Of a stretch of DNA of 15,916 nt, positions 14,575-15,916 are shown piece by piece (the stretch's first letter is position 1; each line of letters opens with the position of its first letter). Source of the stretch: JANXQG01 sp037147235 (GTDB lineage: Bacteria; Planctomycetota; Planctomycetia; Pirellulales; Thermoguttaceae); assembly GCA_037147235.1 (NCBI GenBank), contig JBAWVO010000141.1:1-15916 (forward strand), read 5' to 3'. Position numbers and translations under genes: made by a program. The notes beneath the pieces are model-generated. The model was not told where the DNA came from. It saw nothing but the letters and a program-made list of their open reading frames with translations, and made no database searches.

Positions 14575-14739
14575 ATGTGCAGCCGTCCCACAATAGAAGC
14601 GGAGACATTCCAGTCGGACTACTGGAAAATTGAGGATTTGTTGACCAAAAGATTCTTTACGTTTGAGGTGGCCTTTGGGACTCTGCCAAGAGGCAGAGTT
14701 ATAGGATATTGCGGATCGGCTCCAAGAAGCAAAGTTTGA
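14575..14739 (+). CDS. 54-codon hypothetical ORF
   Basis: The frame begins at ATG 14575 and ends at TGA 14737-14739. It encodes a peptide with a protein-like pattern (TFQSDYWKIEDLLTKRFFTF, then AFGTLPRGRVIGYCG) that I cannot assign. In-frame coding character also extends a few codons upstream (LHWYWQG) to a stop, so it may be a fragment of a longer gene. A GGCAGGG stretch precedes the ATG. The hairpin at 14680-14699 lies inside it. Confidence 0.22.
   Translation: MCSRPTIEAETFQSDYWKIEDLLTKRFFTFEVAFGTLPRGRVIGYCGSAPRSKV
14680..14699. repeat. Perfect 8-bp hairpin
   Basis: ACTCTGCC and GGCAGAGT pair perfectly around an AAGA loop. There is no T-run on either side, so this is not a standard intrinsic terminator. 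Confidence 0.5.
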
Positions 14740-14756
14740 CGATTTGATACCCACTT
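14740..14756. repeat. 17-bp direct repeat, copy 1
   Basis: CGATTTGATACCCACTT occurs here and again, unchanged, at 14840-14856. The two copies are exactly 100 bp apart in the same orientation. Such spaced short repeats occur at ends of some insertion sequences as transposase-binding sites, but no transposase gene lies in the window. Confidence 0.65.
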
Positions 14757-14839
14757 CTTTAACAACACAGGAGCATCGTGCGGATATCTCGGCATCTTAG
14801 CCCGGAGTATTGACACGGTCGATCAAAGCGAAGAAATGG

Positions 14840-14856
14840 CGATTTGATACCCACTT
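14840..14856. repeat. 17-bp direct repeat, copy 2
   Basis: This is the second identical copy of CGATTTGATACCCACTT. It is followed by TACCACTATA and a run of eight G (14867-14874). Confidence 0.65.
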
Positions 14857-14970
14857 TACCACTATAGGGGGGGGTGTCCATGATGCCCAGGTCGTTGGTG
14901 CGGAAGGGGACGGTGCCCGCGCTGGGTTACCTGCCGACCGGTATAATCATGTGAAAGACAGTATGCCTGA

Positions 14971-15095
14971 TTGACAAATACTATGTCTTAAACCGGTCCG
15001 TTGGCCAAGATTTGTGTCTCAACCTTGACAGCTTTTGTGTCCGGCGGCGTCGTAAGTCCTTAATTTTCAACGATCACCTTGACAGCATTTATGTC
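14971..15095. repeat. Three TTGACA-N7-TGTC motifs with 54-bp period
   Basis: The motif TTGACA, seven bases, TGTC occurs at 14971-14987, 15025-15041 and 15079-15095. Starts are exactly 54 bp apart. Copies 2 and 3 agree in 20 of 22 bases over ACCTTGACAGC-TTT-TGTCCG (15022-15043 and 15076-15097); copy 1 keeps only the core. GACA and TGTC in each copy are mutually complementary, so each unit is also a small inverted repeat. Confidence 0.7.
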
Positions 15096-15126
15096 CGCCA
15101 CCACTTGTGGTGCGGGACATAAATGC
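15085..15126. repeat. 42-bp imperfect palindrome
   Basis: Two 20-base arms (15085-15104 and 15107-15126) around a central TT match at 18 of 20 positions. The left arm begins GCATTTATGTCC and includes the TGTC of the third 54-bp-spaced motif. As RNA it would form a very stable hairpin, but no T-run follows on either strand. It may be an element end or an operator. Confidence 0.7.
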
Positions 15127-15139
15127 CGCCACATATTAT

Positions 15140-15200
15140 TTCATCCAACGCCACAAGCTTCCCATATTGTGCATCCGCACCAATTTTGGTCGATGCCACC
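15140..15200. repeat. 61-bp direct repeat, copy 1
   Basis: The 61 bases starting TTCATCCAACGCCAC and ending GGTCGATGCCACC recur at 15791-15851 with two substitutions. The copies are 651 bp apart in the same orientation and bracket the DUF2442 gene, its partner ORF and their promoter. Read on the - strand, both give a protein-like stretch (VASTKIGADAQYGKLV). Confidence 0.85.
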
Positions 15201-15242
15201 CCTAGCCTGGTTTTGTGACGCTCCGGAAAAGGGGCACTCACG

Positions 15243-15509
15243 TCACGTTTGTGCCGCCTTCGCGTACTCCTCCTTTTTGGAGCGACTGTATGCCAAGAGG
15301 ACGTTCTCGACAGACAAATCCTCATCCACCGACTCCCAGTGAACGCCCAAACCGCGACCGATAAGCTGCCACTGGTCGCGTTGGGAGGGCGACGCCTCTT
15401 GCAGGCGCCGGAAGTAGCACAGGGGCACGAAGATCGCGCAGCCGTCGGAAAACTCGACGGTCATGGACTCGCTTGCGAAAGAAACGCTTTGGATACGGAG
15501 ATCATTCAT
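15243..15509 (-). CDS. DUF2442 family protein
   Basis: The 88-residue product matches the DUF2442 pattern from end to end: a first strand with DLRIQSVSF, a second with MTVEFSDGCAIFVPL, the conserved YFRRLQEASPSQRDQW segment, and the terminal GLGVHWESVDEDLSVENVLL. Members of this family are small alpha/beta proteins often found in gene pairs that look like toxin-antitoxin or accessory modules; the function is not settled. I chose ATG 15509 because it fits the family start and overlaps the preceding ORF by ATGA; a longer GTG frame begins at 15539. The gene is intact and lies between two copies of a 61-bp repeat. Confidence 0.85.
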   Translation of the reverse strand: MNDLRIQSVSFASESMTVEFSDGCAIFVPLCYFRRLQEASPSQRDQWQLIGRGLGVHWESVDEDLSVENVLLAYSRSKKEEYAKAAQT

Positions 15510-15658
15510 GGCTGCATGCCCCCAAACGTCTGAAACCACTCTCGCAGGAACTCGTCGCGGTATGCCTCGGCGATGCGGAGAATCTCATTGTAGAAAAAAC
15601 GCTCGCTCTCAAGCCGAATCGCGAGCAACAATAGCATTCGACCGCCGAAGTGCAGCAC
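15506..15658 (-). CDS. 50-codon ORF coupled to the DUF2442 gene
   Basis: The frame opens after TAA upstream and runs from GTG 15658 (or ATG 15637, 43 residues) to TGA 15506-15508. That TGA overlaps the DUF2442 ATG by four bases. The peptide reads LLLLAIRLESERFFYNEILR and then IAEAYRDEFLREWFQTFGG, a plausible helical protein. The strong promoter at 15698-15670 would start transcription within a few bases of the GTG, so a leaderless message is possible. DUF2442 genes are often preceded by a small partner gene such as DUF4160; this product does not show that family's motifs, so it may be a different partner or a truncated one. Confidence 0.45.
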   Translation of the reverse strand: MLHFGGRMLLLLAIRLESERFFYNEILRIAEAYRDEFLREWFQTFGGMQP

Positions 15659-15669
15659 GGCACTATCAA

Positions 15670-15698
15670 ATTATCGCAGCCAGGCACCGTGTTGTCAA
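15670..15698 (-). promoter_or_regulatory. Near-consensus sigma-70 promoter
   Basis: On the - strand a perfect TTGACA (15698-15693) is followed, after exactly 17 bases, by GATAAT (15675-15670), one base from TATAAT. Transcription would begin near 15660 and read the 50-codon ORF and the DUF2442 gene. This is the best promoter match I found in the window. Confidence 0.65.
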
Positions 15699-15745
15699 TC
15701 CGCGATTCTCTCCCTTCCCCCCGCCCTCTCCTTCCTTTATTTAGC

Positions 15746-15770
15746 CACAGAGGTCACAGAGGTCACAGAG
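15746..15770. repeat. 9-bp tandem repeat CACAGAGGT
   Basis: CACAGAGGT occurs twice in a row (15746-15763) followed by a partial third copy CACAGAG (15764-15770) and AAAAACAGG. Similar CACAGAGG(T/C)-type runs are recalled as recurrent intergenic sequences in unrelated environmental bacterial genomes. Confidence 0.6.
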
Positions 15771-15790
15771 AAAAACAGGCAAATTTCGGG

Positions 15791-15851
15791 TTCATCCAGC
15801 ACCACAAGCTTCCCATATTGTGCATCCGCACCAATTTTGGTCGATGCCACC
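15791..15851. repeat. 61-bp direct repeat, copy 2
   Basis: This is the second copy of the 61-bp repeat, differing from the first at two positions near its left end. Its right end abuts the reverse transcriptase relic: on the - strand the RT-like frame stops matching the family at about the base where the repeat begins. Confidence 0.85.
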
Positions 15852-15916
15852 TTTTCTCTTCTTGTCGCTCACGCGACGGGCGATGCACAGCATCAGTTCC
15901 GGGTGCGGGATGCTAT
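15792..15916 (-). pseudogene. Group II intron-type reverse transcriptase, truncated fragment
   Basis: Entering from the right edge on the - strand, the frame reads (D)SIPHPELMLCIARRVSDKK (15914-15858). This matches the FDTIPH.ELM..[VI]ARRI.D segment of group II intron-encoded reverse transcriptases, in the fingers-palm region ahead of the YADD motif. In intact proteins a LI..WL helix follows; here the frame runs into the 61-bp repeat, loses similarity and stops at TGA 15792-15794. The element is therefore truncated inside the RT domain. The upstream part lies beyond the window. No intron domain V was found. Confidence 0.5.

Larger units (their letters stand above)
14254..14739. other. Spacer after module B with short protein-like frames
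   Basis: No full gene is present. A GTG at 14232 overlaps the end of module B and opens a 32-codon frame to 14330 (VSKEPILKTVESRAADLGLI). Another frame covers ~14305-14375 and reads FYFVKKQGFVNCEDIDRPAW before its stop, and a 20-codon ATG frame (MRDVDARLVEQVLRAESKTA) follows. These pieces lie in different frames one after the other and may be a decayed gene. A perfect hairpin lies at 14680-14699. Confidence 0.4.
14757..15139. other. Gene-free repeat region
   Basis: I see no gene here. The stretch carries the second 17-bp repeat, the G8 run, the 54-bp-spaced TTGACA-N7-TGTC motifs and the left part of the repeat block that surrounds the DUF2442 gene. The - strand frame across 14880-14945 reads vaguely protein-like (TVPFRTNDLGIMD) and could be a short relic. 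Confidence 0.4.

Noticed and set aside
14680..14699. Terminator after module B
   Set aside because: The stem is perfect but is followed by TATAGGAT, not a T-run, and the position is more than 400 nt after the last gene.
14971..15126. CRISPR array
   Set aside because: The repeats are only ~17-22 bases, diverge between copies, number three, and the intervening sequences do not behave as spacers between identical repeats; no cas genes are present.
15079..15342. 87-codon + strand ORF
   Set aside because: It runs through the palindrome and the 61-bp repeat and is antisense to the end of the DUF2442 gene.

Overview
The window looks like a piece of a GC-rich chromosome, most likely from a planctomycete or a related environmental bacterium. 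This is an inference from the gene families (Gfo/Idh/MocA C-terminus, class III aminotransferase, secreted ThuA-like protein, sulfatase remnant, DUF2442, DUF3841) and from the mixed ATG/GTG/TTG starts. No rRNA, tRNA or CRISPR array was found.

Layout. Positions 1-3774 hold an ordinary metabolic gene run on the + strand: the end of a Gfo/Idh/MocA-type oxidoreductase, a PLP-dependent class III aminotransferase, a secreted ThuA-like protein and a class I aldolase-like TIM-barrel protein. The last three are tightly packed. Positions 3780-5126 on the - strand hold a 54-codon ORF, a sulfatase C-terminal remnant and an intact neutral zinc metallopeptidase (YpfJ family) with its promoter. Positions 5409-6734 are a decayed stretch. 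It contains a frameshifted DUF3841-type gene, a 28-codon N-terminal gene fragment and a spacer unusually dense in perfect hairpins.

Positions 6735-14253 are the most interesting part: two neighbouring four-gene modules on the + strand built from the same four protein types in a permuted order. Module A (6735-10187) runs HTH protein, primase-like protein, DUF6788-like protein, small helical protein. Module B (10989-14253) runs small helical protein, DUF6788-like protein, HTH protein, primase-like protein. Within each module several genes overlap or nearly touch, so they are probably co-transcribed and translationally coupled. The primase-like proteins follow the outline of the DnaG Toprim_N plus Toprim region but lack the acidic catalytic residues. 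I cannot name a described system with this composition, and I see no integrase, terminase or nuclease in the window.

Positions 14254-15916 are a repeat-rich, mobile-element-like tail. It has a 17-bp repeat at exactly 100-bp spacing, three TTGACA-N7-TGTC motifs at exactly 54-bp spacing, a 42-bp imperfect palindrome, and a 61-bp direct repeat 651 bp apart. Between the two long repeats, on the - strand, sit a DUF2442 gene and a coupled 50-codon ORF behind a near-consensus promoter. At the right edge is a truncated group II intron-type reverse transcriptase.
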